Shown here in pieces: positions 43,013-51,474 of a stretch of DNA of 64,000 bases (positions within the stretch are counted from its first letter, which is position 1; each line of letters opens with the position of its first letter). The stretch covers positions 225,700 to 289,699 of the forward strand of contig JBBSFH010000001.1 in the NCBI GenBank assembly GCA_038238915.1, read 5' to 3'. The notes under the pieces were generated by a model. The model was given only the letters and a program-made list of their open reading frames with translations. It was not told where the DNA came from and made no database searches. The position numbers and the translations under genes are program-made. Source of the DNA: JAVVHE01 sp038238915. GTDB lineage: Bacteria > Pseudomonadota > Alphaproteobacteria > Sphingomonadales > Sphingomonadaceae.

Positions 43013-45586
43013 ATGCCATCGAACCGTCTGCCGTTTCGGCTCTGCTTGCTGTTTAGTACGGCTTTGTTGCCCGGTGCCGCGCTCGCGCAGGTCGCCGATG
43101 CCCCACCGGCGGCGCAGGCCGCTGCCGCGCCTGCGTCGGATCTCGATCTGATCATCGTGACGGGCACCACGTCGAAGAATCGTACCCTGATCAGCTCTTC
43201 GGCGGATCAGGTGTTCGCGTCCGCAGCCGATATTCAGCGCAAGGTTCCCAAATCGGTCGCCGAACTGCTCGAGCTTGTGCCCGGCATCTTCGTCGAAGGC
43301 ACCGCAGGCGGCGTGTCTAACAACTATTCGGTGCGCGGCTTGCAGGGTGGCGGACAGCGGTTCGTCCAGTTGCAGGAAGACGGCCTGCCGATCCTATACG
43401 GCGGTGGCGGTGGCGATGAGTTTTTTGCCTACGACATCACGATCGATCGGCTCGAGGCGGTGAAGGGTGGTTCGTCCGGCGTGCTCACCGTCAACGGTGC
43501 GGGCGCGACGATCAACTTCCTTTCGCGCGAGCCCAACTTCAAGGAAGAAGAGGCGATCGCGCAGTTCCGCGTGCAGTCCTACGGCGAAAAGCGCGGGGAC
43601 TTCTATTTCTCGACGCCGATCACCGATAGCCTCGCAGTCAACATCGGCGGCTATTTCAGCACCAGCCCCGGCATTCGCAACAACCCCTTCCACTATGATA
43701 CCTATCACCTGAAGGGCGCGATCGAGAAGAAGTTCGCTGGCGGCGGCTATGTGAAAGTTACCGCGAAAATCGGCGACCAGAAGGACGCTTATTACGCTGA
43801 TCAGCCGTACAGGCTCGGCGCGGATCGTCAGCCAACGGGGGTGCCCGGCCTCGATACACAGTTTGGTAATATCGGCGGGACGTCGTTTGCCAACATCAGT
43901 CTGCCCGTTTCCACCAATGTGTCGCCCGACGGGCTGCGTCCGTTCCGGCTGAGCCGCGGCATCGAAGCCAAGACCAAGCAAATCCGCCTCGATCTTGTGA
44001 TTCCGGTCAACGAACATCTTGATCTGTTCGCGCACGCGCGTTATCTCGGGCTGACGTGGGACTTCAACGGGCTGTTCCCCGGCAGCGGCACCGGAAATGG
44101 TGGTCTGACCTCGGCGGTCAACTATCTCGATCCCACCAAGACTCTGAACACGGGCGGCAATCCTGCCAGTTGCGGCGATTATAGTTACGTCTCGTCGATC
44201 GGCTTCCAGCTCTGCCAGGCGCAGCAGCAATTCCCCGGCACGACGCAGTTCGGCATCAAGGATCTTCGCACCGGTCGGCTGATTCCTTCAACCGATACCG
44301 CATCGCTGAACGGGCTGAACGGCAATGGTCTGCTCCAGCGCACCACGCTCAACCATGATTATCACAGCGGCCATGATTTCGGCTCGAACTTCGGCGCGCG
44401 CTATGAGAACCACGGTTCGGGCTGGGCGAACTCGCTCACGGTGGGCATCCAGTATTTCAGCGACAAGATTTCGACGAACCAGTCTGCCACCGCGAACGTG
44501 ATCAACGATGTGCGCAACGATTCGCATATCTACGATGTCGTGGCACTTGGCGCGACCGGGAATACGACCGGGCTGGTCACCGATAACGGCGTTGTCAACT
44601 ACGGCAACTGGGGCGCTGGCATCAACAACTCGTCCAACGATTCGGTCTCGGTCTATTTCAACGACGAATTGAAAATCGGCGACAAGCTCAACATCGATTT
44701 CGGCGTACGGCAGGAACATCTTGAAGCCACCCGGAACGAAGGTCAGTCCGCCGCAGTCAACCAACCCGTTCCGGCCGGTACGGTCGGCGTGACGCGTGAC
44801 GTCGGCTCAACCTTCAATGGCCAGTACAATACGCGCAACGCGAAGTGGGATCCGACCGCCTATACCGTGGGCATCAACTACCGGATCGTCCCCAAGTTCG
44901 CGCTTTACGGACGTTTCGCGGATGGTTTCCAGACCCAGGGTGTCGATGGCCCGGCAAAGATCCGGCTCTACGAGGCTGGCATTCGCTTCCACGGTCATGG
45001 CGCGGTCGCTTCGGTGACCGGCTTCAGGACCGAATTCAAGAACCAGAACTATACATTCCAGGACGTCAACGATCCCACGAAGTTCACCAACCTGAAGGCG
45101 GACTACATCGCCAACGGCGTTGAAATCGATCTCAATTACCGTCCGCTTCAATACTTCGGCATCGAGTTCAACGGCGTCTTCCAGGAGCCGCAGTTGACCA
45201 ACGTGTATCTTGCGGGCGTCATCCAGCCGTTCAACGGCAACCGCCCCGAGCGCACGCCCGCGACGCTGTTCACGATCACGCCGACGTTCAGCCTGCCGCA
45301 CGGGCTCGGCGAGATTTACGGGCGCTACAAGTATATCGGCGATATCTTCGCCGATAACGGTAACGGTCTTGCGCTGCCCGCTTACGGCGTCGTCAGCCTC
45401 GGCGCGGACATCAATATCACCAAGCGCCTCAGTTTCGGCATAAGCGCGGACAATCTCACCAACGAAATCGGTCTGACCGAGGGCAATCCGCGCCAGGGTC
45501 AGACGCAGAACGCGACCGGCGGCTATTTCTACGCACGCGGTATTGTGGGCACGACCTATGCCGGAAGGGTGACTTACCGCTTCTAG
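43013..45586 (+). CDS. TonB-dependent outer-membrane receptor
   Basis: This is an outer-membrane beta-barrel transporter of about 857 residues. A signal peptide (MPSNRLPFRLCLLFSTALLPGAALA) is followed by a TonB-box-like LDLIIVTGTT. The plug domain includes KVPKSVAELLELVPGIFVEG, YSVRGLQGGGQRFVQLQEDGLP and RLEAVKGGSSGVL. A long beta-barrel ends in the aromatic GTTYAGRVTYRF. The ATG at 43013 follows a strong ribosome-binding site (aagggga). Its codon use is less GC-extreme than its neighbours, normal for barrel proteins. It probably imports a trehalose-type or oligomeric glucoside, inferred from neighbours. Confidence 0.95.
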   Translation: MPSNRLPFRLCLLFSTALLPGAALAQVADAPPAAQAAAAPASDLDLIIVTGTTSKNRTLISSSADQVFASAADIQRKVPKSVAELLELVPGIFVEGTAGGVSNNYSVRGLQGGGQRFVQLQEDGLPILYGGGGGDEFFAYDITIDRLEAVKGGSSGVLTVNGAGATINFLSREPNFKEEEAIAQFRVQSYGEKRGDFYFSTPITDSLAVNIGGYFSTSPGIRNNPFHYDTYHLKGAIEKKFAGGGYVKVTAKIGDQKDAYYADQPYRLGADRQPTGVPGLDTQFGNIGGTSFANISLPVSTNVSPDGLRPFRLSRGIEAKTKQIRLDLVIPVNEHLDLFAHARYLGLTWDFNGLFPGSGTGNGGLTSAVNYLDPTKTLNTGGNPASCGDYSYVSSIGFQLCQAQQQFPGTTQFGIKDLRTGRLIPSTDTASLNGLNGNGLLQRTTLNHDYHSGHDFGSNFGARYENHGSGWANSLTVGIQYFSDKISTNQSATANVINDVRNDSHIYDVVALGATGNTTGLVTDNGVVNYGNWGAGINNSSNDSVSVYFNDELKIGDKLNIDFGVRQEHLEATRNEGQSAAVNQPVPAGTVGVTRDVGSTFNGQYNTRNAKWDPTAYTVGINYRIVPKFALYGRFADGFQTQGVDGPAKIRLYEAGIRFHGHGAVASVTGFRTEFKNQNYTFQDVNDPTKFTNLKADYIANGVEIDLNYRPLQYFGIEFNGVFQEPQLTNVYLAGVIQPFNGNRPERTPATLFTITPTFSLPHGLGEIYGRYKYIGDIFADNGNGLALPAYGVVSLGADINITKRLSFGISADNLTNEIGLTEGNPRQGQTQNATGGYFYARGIVGTTYAGRVTYRF

Positions 45587-45670
45587 CTTGGCGGCCGAAC
45601 GATATTGGCGGACAATCGGCGGCGGACCTCTTCTGGGGTACGTCGCCGAATGTCGTTTGAAGGAAGCCTG

Positions 45671-47701
45671 ATGAAGTTTCGACACGCGTGCGTCCTCGGT
45701 ACCTTCGCGCTCGGCCTTGCGGCGCACCCAGGCAGCGCCGCACCCGAACTCGCCTACCAGCTTACCGAGGGGCAGAACCTCAACGCCTTCGTCCGCGACG
45801 GCAAGGTGGCAGCGCACATGCTGCTGCGTTCGGGCCGCGATCCGCGCATTCTGGTCGCATTTCCTGCGGGCAACAGCGGAACCGGCCTCTGGTTCGATCG
45901 ACTGGAAGCGGCGGCCACATGGCGGCTGGAAGTCGCCCCCCGGCCGATCACGTTGCGCGATGCGCGTGGGCGGGGGCTCTACGGCATCCGCGCGGTCGCC
46001 TCGATCGCCGCGCCGCATCTGCGCGTGAAGGGGGCGGTGCTCTCGAACGTGCGCTACCTGCGCGATTATGAGCTGATCGCCAAGGCACCGCCCGAGATTG
46101 CGACCCCAGCGCGGATCGAGCGTGACACACTCGATTACAGGCGGGATCGGATCGACGGCGGCGCGGGCTATCAACTGAGCCTGCGCGTCCTCGATGGTCG
46201 GCTTGGGCCCGGCGGCATCGATGCCGGGGCGGACGGGCGCATCCGCCTCGAAATCACCGCTGCAAGCGGCGAGCCCGCGCTCACCCCGCTCGGCGGTGGC
46301 GCGCTGCTCAACGCCAGCGCCGCCTCCGATCCCGCGGCGCGTCGGGCGCTGACCTTTCTCAGCTACCGCGAGAAATTCCTCGCGGGCTCGTGGCGCTTCA
46401 ACACCTATTTCGGGCGCGACACGCTGATGTCGGTGCGGCTGCTGATGCCCGTGCTGCAGCCAGCCGCGATCGAGGCGGGGCTGAGCGCAGTACTCGCGCG
46501 GTTGAACGAGGGCCAGGTCGCGCACGAGGAGGGGATCGGCGAGTTCGCGCTGCTCACCAATCGCGCGCACGGGCGCGCCGCGCAGGGCGACAAACCCGAT
46601 CTCGATTACAAGATGGTGGACGGCACGTATATGCTGGCACCCGTCGCAGCCGAGTATCTGCTGCACCGCGTCGACCGCGCTGCGGCACGCGCCTTCCTCG
46701 CGCGGCCGATCCAGCATGCGCTTTACCCGCGCAAGAAGTTCACTGCGGGCGGGCTGCTCGTTTCCAACCTGCGCGGTGTCGTCGATACTGCGCAGCCCTT
46801 CGCGCAGCGGCCCGGCATCGATCGTCTGATCGCAATCAAGGACGGTTTCAACGCGGGTCAGTGGCGCGATAGCGACAATGGCATCGGCGGCGGGCGCTAC
46901 GCCTACGACGTGAACGCGGTCTTCGTGCCCGCCGCGCTGCACGCGGCCGCCGATCTGTTTCGCGCGGGTCTGCTCGATCCCTACCTTGAGCAAGGCGACC
47001 GCGAGGCGCTCGAACGCGCCGCCACGCTTGCAGGCGCATGGCGCAAAGCCGCCCCACCCCTGTTCGAGGTCACACGCTCCACCGGCGATGTGCGCGCCGC
47101 GATCCAGACCTACGCCGCCGAAGTCGGTGTGCCCGCTGCCCCCGCGCTCGCCGCACTGCCTGGCGGAAGCGTCAGGTTCCACGCGATTTCGCTCAATGCC
47201 GACGGTTCGCCGGTGCCGATCCTCAATTCGGACGAAGGGTTCGCGCTGCTGTTCGGCGATCCCGCTCCCGCCGATCTGGAGGCGGCCGTGACCGCGATGA
47301 TGCGGCCATTCCCAGCGGGGCTGATGACCGATATCGGCCTGCTTGTCGCCAACCCGGTCCTCGCCTCGCCCGATTGGCGCGCAAAGTTCGCGCCGTCCGC
47401 CTATCACGGCGCGGTGGTCTGGTCGTGGCAGCAGGCGCTGTTCGCGGCGGGGCTCGATCGGCAGCTAAAGCGGACGGATCTGCCCGCGCCGGTGCGCGCG
47501 ACGCTTGCCCACGCGCAAACGACCCTGTGGCGCGCAATCAAGGCGACGCGCGCGATCAGCAATTCCGAACTCTGGTCCTGGGAGTGGAAAGATGGTGCCT
47601 ACCGCGTCGTCCCGTTCGGCGCGGGCAGAAAAGACGTCGACGAATCGAACGCCGCACAATTGTGGAGCACCGTCTATCTCGCGGTCAAACCGCCGCGCTG
47701 A
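45671..47701 (+). CDS. Secreted glycogen-debranching-like protein (six-hairpin glycosidase fold)
   Basis: A 676-residue protein with a signal peptide (MKFRHACVLGTFALGLAAHP, cleaved near GSAA). An N-terminal beta-sandwich-like domain (~30-220) precedes an (alpha/alpha)6-barrel-like domain. This begins at FLSYREKFLAGSWRFNTYFGRDTLMSVRLLMPVL, which resembles the catalytic region of glycogen debranching enzymes and related GH families (GH13-linked C-terminal domains or GH63-like). Candidate acids lie in GRD, EEGIGEF and WRDSDNGIGGGRY. The substrate cannot be read from sequence; an alpha-glucan or trehalose-related sugar fits the locus. The ATG at 45671 follows a gaagga ribosome-binding site. Confidence 0.75.
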   Translation: MKFRHACVLGTFALGLAAHPGSAAPELAYQLTEGQNLNAFVRDGKVAAHMLLRSGRDPRILVAFPAGNSGTGLWFDRLEAAATWRLEVAPRPITLRDARGRGLYGIRAVASIAAPHLRVKGAVLSNVRYLRDYELIAKAPPEIATPARIERDTLDYRRDRIDGGAGYQLSLRVLDGRLGPGGIDAGADGRIRLEITAASGEPALTPLGGGALLNASAASDPAARRALTFLSYREKFLAGSWRFNTYFGRDTLMSVRLLMPVLQPAAIEAGLSAVLARLNEGQVAHEEGIGEFALLTNRAHGRAAQGDKPDLDYKMVDGTYMLAPVAAEYLLHRVDRAAARAFLARPIQHALYPRKKFTAGGLLVSNLRGVVDTAQPFAQRPGIDRLIAIKDGFNAGQWRDSDNGIGGGRYAYDVNAVFVPAALHAAADLFRAGLLDPYLEQGDREALERAATLAGAWRKAAPPLFEVTRSTGDVRAAIQTYAAEVGVPAAPALAALPGGSVRFHAISLNADGSPVPILNSDEGFALLFGDPAPADLEAAVTAMMRPFPAGLMTDIGLLVANPVLASPDWRAKFAPSAYHGAVVWSWQQALFAAGLDRQLKRTDLPAPVRATLAHAQTTLWRAIKATRAISNSELWSWEWKDGAYRVVPFGAGRKDVDESNAAQLWSTVYLAVKPPR

Positions 47702-47713
47702 TCGACCGCGCGG

Positions 47714-49255
47714 TCAGGCGGCGACGCGCGCGCCCACGCCATCGCCACCGCCCAGCAGCGCCGCGATCGCAGCGGCGTGGCCCGGCAGCGTGGGGACCGC
47801 GCGGCCGATCACCTCCTCGATCTGCGCGAGCTGGCGCAGGTTGGTCACGGAGTCGATCATATCGGCGGCCGGACTGTAATCGTGCGCGTCGATCCCCTGT
47901 CCGCGCAGCACCGCGAGCCAGCTCGCATCGCGGAACAGATCGTCGGTGCCGAGCATCAACCGGCCCGATCGGCGGAAATTGGCCTCCTTGAAGGTGAGAC
48001 TCTCGGGCAGCGCCATGTTTCGACAATATTCCCACAGCGGCTCGGGCTTATCGGCGGTCGCGTGATAATGGAGCACGAGGAAGTCTTTAATATTGTCCAT
48101 GTCGTCGGCGAAGACGCGGTTGAACTGCGCGGCGAGATTGGGATCGCAATCCCGATCGGGAAACAGCGACAGCAGCTTGGCGATGCCGCTCTGGATCAGA
48201 TGGATGCTGGTCGATTCAAGCGGTTCGAGGAACCCGCTCGACAAGCCGATCGCCACCACATTCCTGTCCCAGATCCTGCGCCTGCGCCCGGCGAGGAACT
48301 TGAGGAAACGCGGCTCTCCCAGCGCCTCGCCGTCCAGATTGGCCATCAGTGTGGCGCGCGCCTCGTCGTCGCTGACAAACTGGCTGCTGTAGACATAGCC
48401 GTTCCCGGTGCGGTGCTGGAGCGGGATGCGCCACTGCCAGCCCGCCACGCGCGCGGTGGAGCGTGTGTAGGGGGTCAACTCCGCCGCGCTCGCACACGGG
48501 ACCGCAACCGCGCGGTCGCACGGCAGCCAGTGCGACCAGTCGTCATAGCCCGCGCCCAGCGTGCCCTCGATCAGCAGCGCGCGAAAGCCCGAGCAATCGA
48601 TGAACAGATCGCCCACCAGCCGCTCGCCGCGCCCGGTGGTGAGCGCGGTCACGAAGCCCGTCTCGCCGTCCTGCTCGATGCGTTCCACCTTGCCCTCGTG
48701 GCGCACCACCCCCGCCGCCTCGGCGAGGCCGCGCAGGTGCCGCGCGTAAAGACCCGCGTCGAAATGATAGGCATATCCGAGCGTGGAGAGGATCGAGCGT
48801 GGATCGCTCACAGGTTTGGCGAAGCGGTTCGCCATCGCCAGCCGTGTCGCAAGGCTGAAGTCCGCCAGATCGTGGCGCATTCCCTCGGCGCGCGCTTTCA
48901 GCCAGCGGTGATGGAAGCCGACGCCCGGCAGCGTCACGCCATATTGGCCGAAGGGGTGGAAATAGCGGTGCCCCGGGCGCGCCCAGTCGACGAATTCGAT
49001 GCCGAGCTTGAAGCTCGCCTTCGTCGCGCGGACGAATTCGGCCTCGTCGAGGCCGATCAGTTCGTTGAACCAGTGGATGGTAGGGATGGTCGCCTCGCCG
49101 ACGCCGACGATGCCGATCTCGTCCGATTCGATCAGCGCGATCTCGATGCGCGCGCCGAACGATCGCGCCAGCGCGGTCGCGGTCATCCAGCCCGCGGTGC
49201 CACCGCCCAGGATCACGACTTTCGCGATGCGCCGATCATCCATTTCGCTGTCCAT
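47714..49255 (-). CDS. Flavin-dependent tryptophan-halogenase-family protein
   Basis: A 513-residue FAD protein of the tryptophan halogenase family (PrnA/RebH-like). The N-terminal FAD motif GGGTAGWMTA, the catalytic lysine in ATKASFKLGIEF (K83, PrnA K79 equivalent) and the second signature WQWRIPLQHRTGNGYVY (G-W-x-W-x-I-P) are present. The start is MDSEMDDRR or MDDRR 12 bases later. Many sphingomonads and xanthomonads carry such genes in carbohydrate loci next to TonB receptors, where the real reaction is unknown. It is convergent with the debranching-like gene and divergent from the LacI gene. Confidence 0.92.
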   Translation of the reverse strand: MDSEMDDRRIAKVVILGGGTAGWMTATALARSFGARIEIALIESDEIGIVGVGEATIPTIHWFNELIGLDEAEFVRATKASFKLGIEFVDWARPGHRYFHPFGQYGVTLPGVGFHHRWLKARAEGMRHDLADFSLATRLAMANRFAKPVSDPRSILSTLGYAYHFDAGLYARHLRGLAEAAGVVRHEGKVERIEQDGETGFVTALTTGRGERLVGDLFIDCSGFRALLIEGTLGAGYDDWSHWLPCDRAVAVPCASAAELTPYTRSTARVAGWQWRIPLQHRTGNGYVYSSQFVSDDEARATLMANLDGEALGEPRFLKFLAGRRRRIWDRNVVAIGLSSGFLEPLESTSIHLIQSGIAKLLSLFPDRDCDPNLAAQFNRVFADDMDNIKDFLVLHYHATADKPEPLWEYCRNMALPESLTFKEANFRRSGRLMLGTDDLFRDASWLAVLRGQGIDAHDYSPAADMIDSVTNLRQLAQIEEVIGRAVPTLPGHAAAIAALLGGGDGVGARVAA

Positions 49256-49292
49256 CCTCGCAATCGAATGCAGAACCTACCAGCGTGGCGCA

Positions 49293-49307
49293 ACCGGGTC
49301 ACCCGGT
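49293..49307. promoter_or_regulatory. Perfect palindrome between halogenase-like gene and lacI-type gene
   Basis: The sequence accgggt-c-acccggt has 7-base arms around a single base, the shape of a LacI-family operator. It lies between the divergent halogenase start (49255) and the regulator GTG (49378), where an auto-regulatory site would be expected. Binding is not demonstrated, and the same sequence was not found upstream of the other locus genes. Confidence 0.35.
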
Positions 49308-49377
49308 CCGCCGAAGACATGATGCCCCGAACGGATTTCGCGCGCGGCTGCCGAGCGTAAAAAGGATATATACGGAC

Positions 49378-50409
49378 GTGGACCGGCCCTCGATCAACAC
49401 GCTGAGCGATCTGGCGCGGCTCGCGGGGGTGTCGGCATCGACCGCGTCGCGTGCGCTCGCGGGGAACCCGGTCATCGCGCGCGCGACGCGTGAGCGCATC
49501 GCCGAACTCGCACGCGATCATGGCTTCCAGCTCAATCACGCCGCGCGCAACCTTCGCCTGAGGCGCACGCAGTCGATCGCGGTCGTCCTGCCACTCGGCC
49601 ACGAGACCGGGCAGCCCGTATCCGATCCCTTTTTCGTAACCATGCTCGGCCACCTTGCCGATGCGCTGACCGAGCGCGGCTATGATCTGCTGCTCTCGCG
49701 CGTGATCCCCGCCGACGACAAATGGCTCGCGCGACTCGTCGATTCGGGCCGGGTCGACGGCGTCATCGTCATCGGCCAGTCCGATCAGGTCGCAGCGCTC
49801 GATCGCGTTGCGGCGCGGTACAGGCCGCTTCTCGTCTGGGGCGCGCACCTGCCCGGGCACGCCCATGTGACGGTGGGATCGGACAATCGTCTGGGCGGAC
49901 GGCTCGCGGCGCAGCATCTGCTCGACATCGGACGGCGCCGGCTCGCGTTCTTCGGGCTGCCCAGTGGACCCGAAATCGCGCAGCGCCAGCAGGGCTTCAT
50001 GGACGCGTGCACCACGTTCGGCGTCGCGGACACGGCCGTCACCGTTCCGGTGCACCTCGCTGCAGACCTGGCCCACGCGAATATCGCCGAATATCTGGAT
50101 CGCCATGGTGCGCCCGACGGCATCGTCGCCGCCTCCGACGTCGTGGCGATGAGCGCGCTACGGGCGCTTGCCGAACGTGGAATTGGCGTGCCGGGAGACG
50201 TCGCGGTGGTGGGATATGACAATGTCACGCTCGCCGCGCACACCAGCCCGCCGCTGACCACGATCTCGCAGGACATCGCGCGGGGTGCAGCGACGCTGGT
50301 CGATCTCCTGCTGCGCAGCCTGGCGGGCGAAACGATCGGATCGGTGATGTTCGAGCCACGACTGATCGTGCGTGGCACCAGCGGTTGCGGCGCGGCTCCG
50401 AGCGAGTAG
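49378..50409 (+). CDS. LacI-family transcriptional regulator
   Basis: This is a LacI/GalR repressor of about 343 residues. The N-terminal helix-turn-helix NTLSDLARLAGVSASTASRALAGNP and the hinge RLRRTQSIAVVLP are clear. The periplasmic-binding-protein-like effector domain follows, with DGVIVIGQSD, GSDNRLGGRLAAQHLLDIG and VAVVGYDNVTLAAHTSPPLTTISQDI. The start is the GTG at 49378 after an aaaagga ribosome-binding site; upstream in-frame codons are not conserved. It most likely controls the adjacent sugar genes, with a sugar or sugar-phosphate effector. Confidence 0.94.
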   Translation: MDRPSINTLSDLARLAGVSASTASRALAGNPVIARATRERIAELARDHGFQLNHAARNLRLRRTQSIAVVLPLGHETGQPVSDPFFVTMLGHLADALTERGYDLLLSRVIPADDKWLARLVDSGRVDGVIVIGQSDQVAALDRVAARYRPLLVWGAHLPGHAHVTVGSDNRLGGRLAAQHLLDIGRRRLAFFGLPSGPEIAQRQQGFMDACTTFGVADTAVTVPVHLAADLAHANIAEYLDRHGAPDGIVAASDVVAMSALRALAERGIGVPGDVAVVGYDNVTLAAHTSPPLTTISQDIARGAATLVDLLLRSLAGETIGSVMFEPRLIVRGTSGCGAAPSE

Positions 50410-50630
50410 CTGTCGACAGCCCCTGCGGTTCGCCCCCCCCGGGCTGAAGCGCGCTGGCTTTCCAGGCTCCTGCGCGATTGGCCACGGCCACGGTCCGGCC
50501 ACCATGGATGCGCGATCCCGCTGCAAGGATGTTTGCGCCCGGCCGTAATCCTCGACGCGGGCGCGGACCCGCAGGGACGACCGACCCGAGCGACGCGGTC
50601 GGGGCGCTACATGCATCGAGGGCTGGACCG

Positions 50631-51389
50631 ATGAAGCACGAACGCGTTTTGCTGACGACCATCGCGCTGCTCGCGGCACCGGACGCGCTCGCGGCGACGC
50701 TCGATATCACGTCGGTGGGCCTCTACGATTACGATACGATCACGGTTTCTGGCAGCGTCAGAGGCCGCGGAGCGGTGGCGCAGAACGTCCTCGCCGGGCC
50801 AATCCTGTTCGAGGGCACCACCGATCGCGGCAAGCCCTTCTCCGCAGTCGCATTCTGCTTCGACTTCTTCCACGACATCACCGTCGCGCTCGGTTCGCAA
50901 TATGGCGAGCGGCTGACCTATTCGATCGCGCCGATCGCCACCGACAATACTGCGGGTATCGGCGCGGGCAATCCGCTCGACTGGCGGCAGCGGCGCGACA
51001 TCAGCGGCCTCGCCCAGCTTGGCGCACAGGATTTCCTGCACCAGACTGGCGACATTGCTCACGAGGGCCCCGCGATCCAGGCCGCGATCTGGCACGACGA
51101 ATATGGCCTGAACGCGACCTTCGGCAACGCCGCCGAGACCGCGTTCTACAACCGCCTCATCCACGAGCATTTCAACGGACCCCAATTGCCCGCGATCATC
51201 GCGGTCGACGCGCGGGGGCAGGTGGTGGGCGGCACGCAGGGCCAGGTGCTCGGATCGGGGTTTCAAACCACGCCCGAGCCGGGAAGTCTGGCGCTGATGA
51301 TGGGGAGTGTGGCGCTGGCAGCGGTGGCGGCGCGGCGGCTGCGAAGACATGATCAGCGGCAAGACGAGCGCCTTGCGCCATCGGCATGA
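50631..51389 (+). CDS. PEP-CTERM-anchored exported protein
   Basis: A 252-residue exported protein with a signal peptide (MKHERVLLTTIALLAAPDALAA). At the C-terminus (from about residue 215) the tripartite sorting signal is visible: PEP (TTPEPGSLALM), a hydrophobic helix and a basic cluster RRLRRH. PEP-CTERM proteins are processed by exosortase in exopolysaccharide-producing bacteria. A tail of about 13 residues after the basic cluster is unusual. The mature domain is rich in Asp/Gly/Asn and unassigned. No exosortase or EPS genes are in this window. Confidence 0.8.
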   Translation: MKHERVLLTTIALLAAPDALAATLDITSVGLYDYDTITVSGSVRGRGAVAQNVLAGPILFEGTTDRGKPFSAVAFCFDFFHDITVALGSQYGERLTYSIAPIATDNTAGIGAGNPLDWRQRRDISGLAQLGAQDFLHQTGDIAHEGPAIQAAIWHDEYGLNATFGNAAETAFYNRLIHEHFNGPQLPAIIAVDARGQVVGGTQGQVLGSGFQTTPEPGSLALMMGSVALAAVAARRLRRHDQRQDERLAPSA

Positions 51390-51474
51390 CGAAGCTTAGG
51401 TTGCCCGGCGCGAATGCCGTGATGCCGTTTCCTCGGGTGGGAGCACGATCGCGCGAAGGATCGAGGGGAAGGCG

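Noticed and set aside
44807..47407. 866-residue open frame on the minus strand across the TonB receptor and hydrolase genes
   Set aside because: It is antisense to two well-supported genes; the composition is that of a GC shadow, and it would span two unrelated genes.
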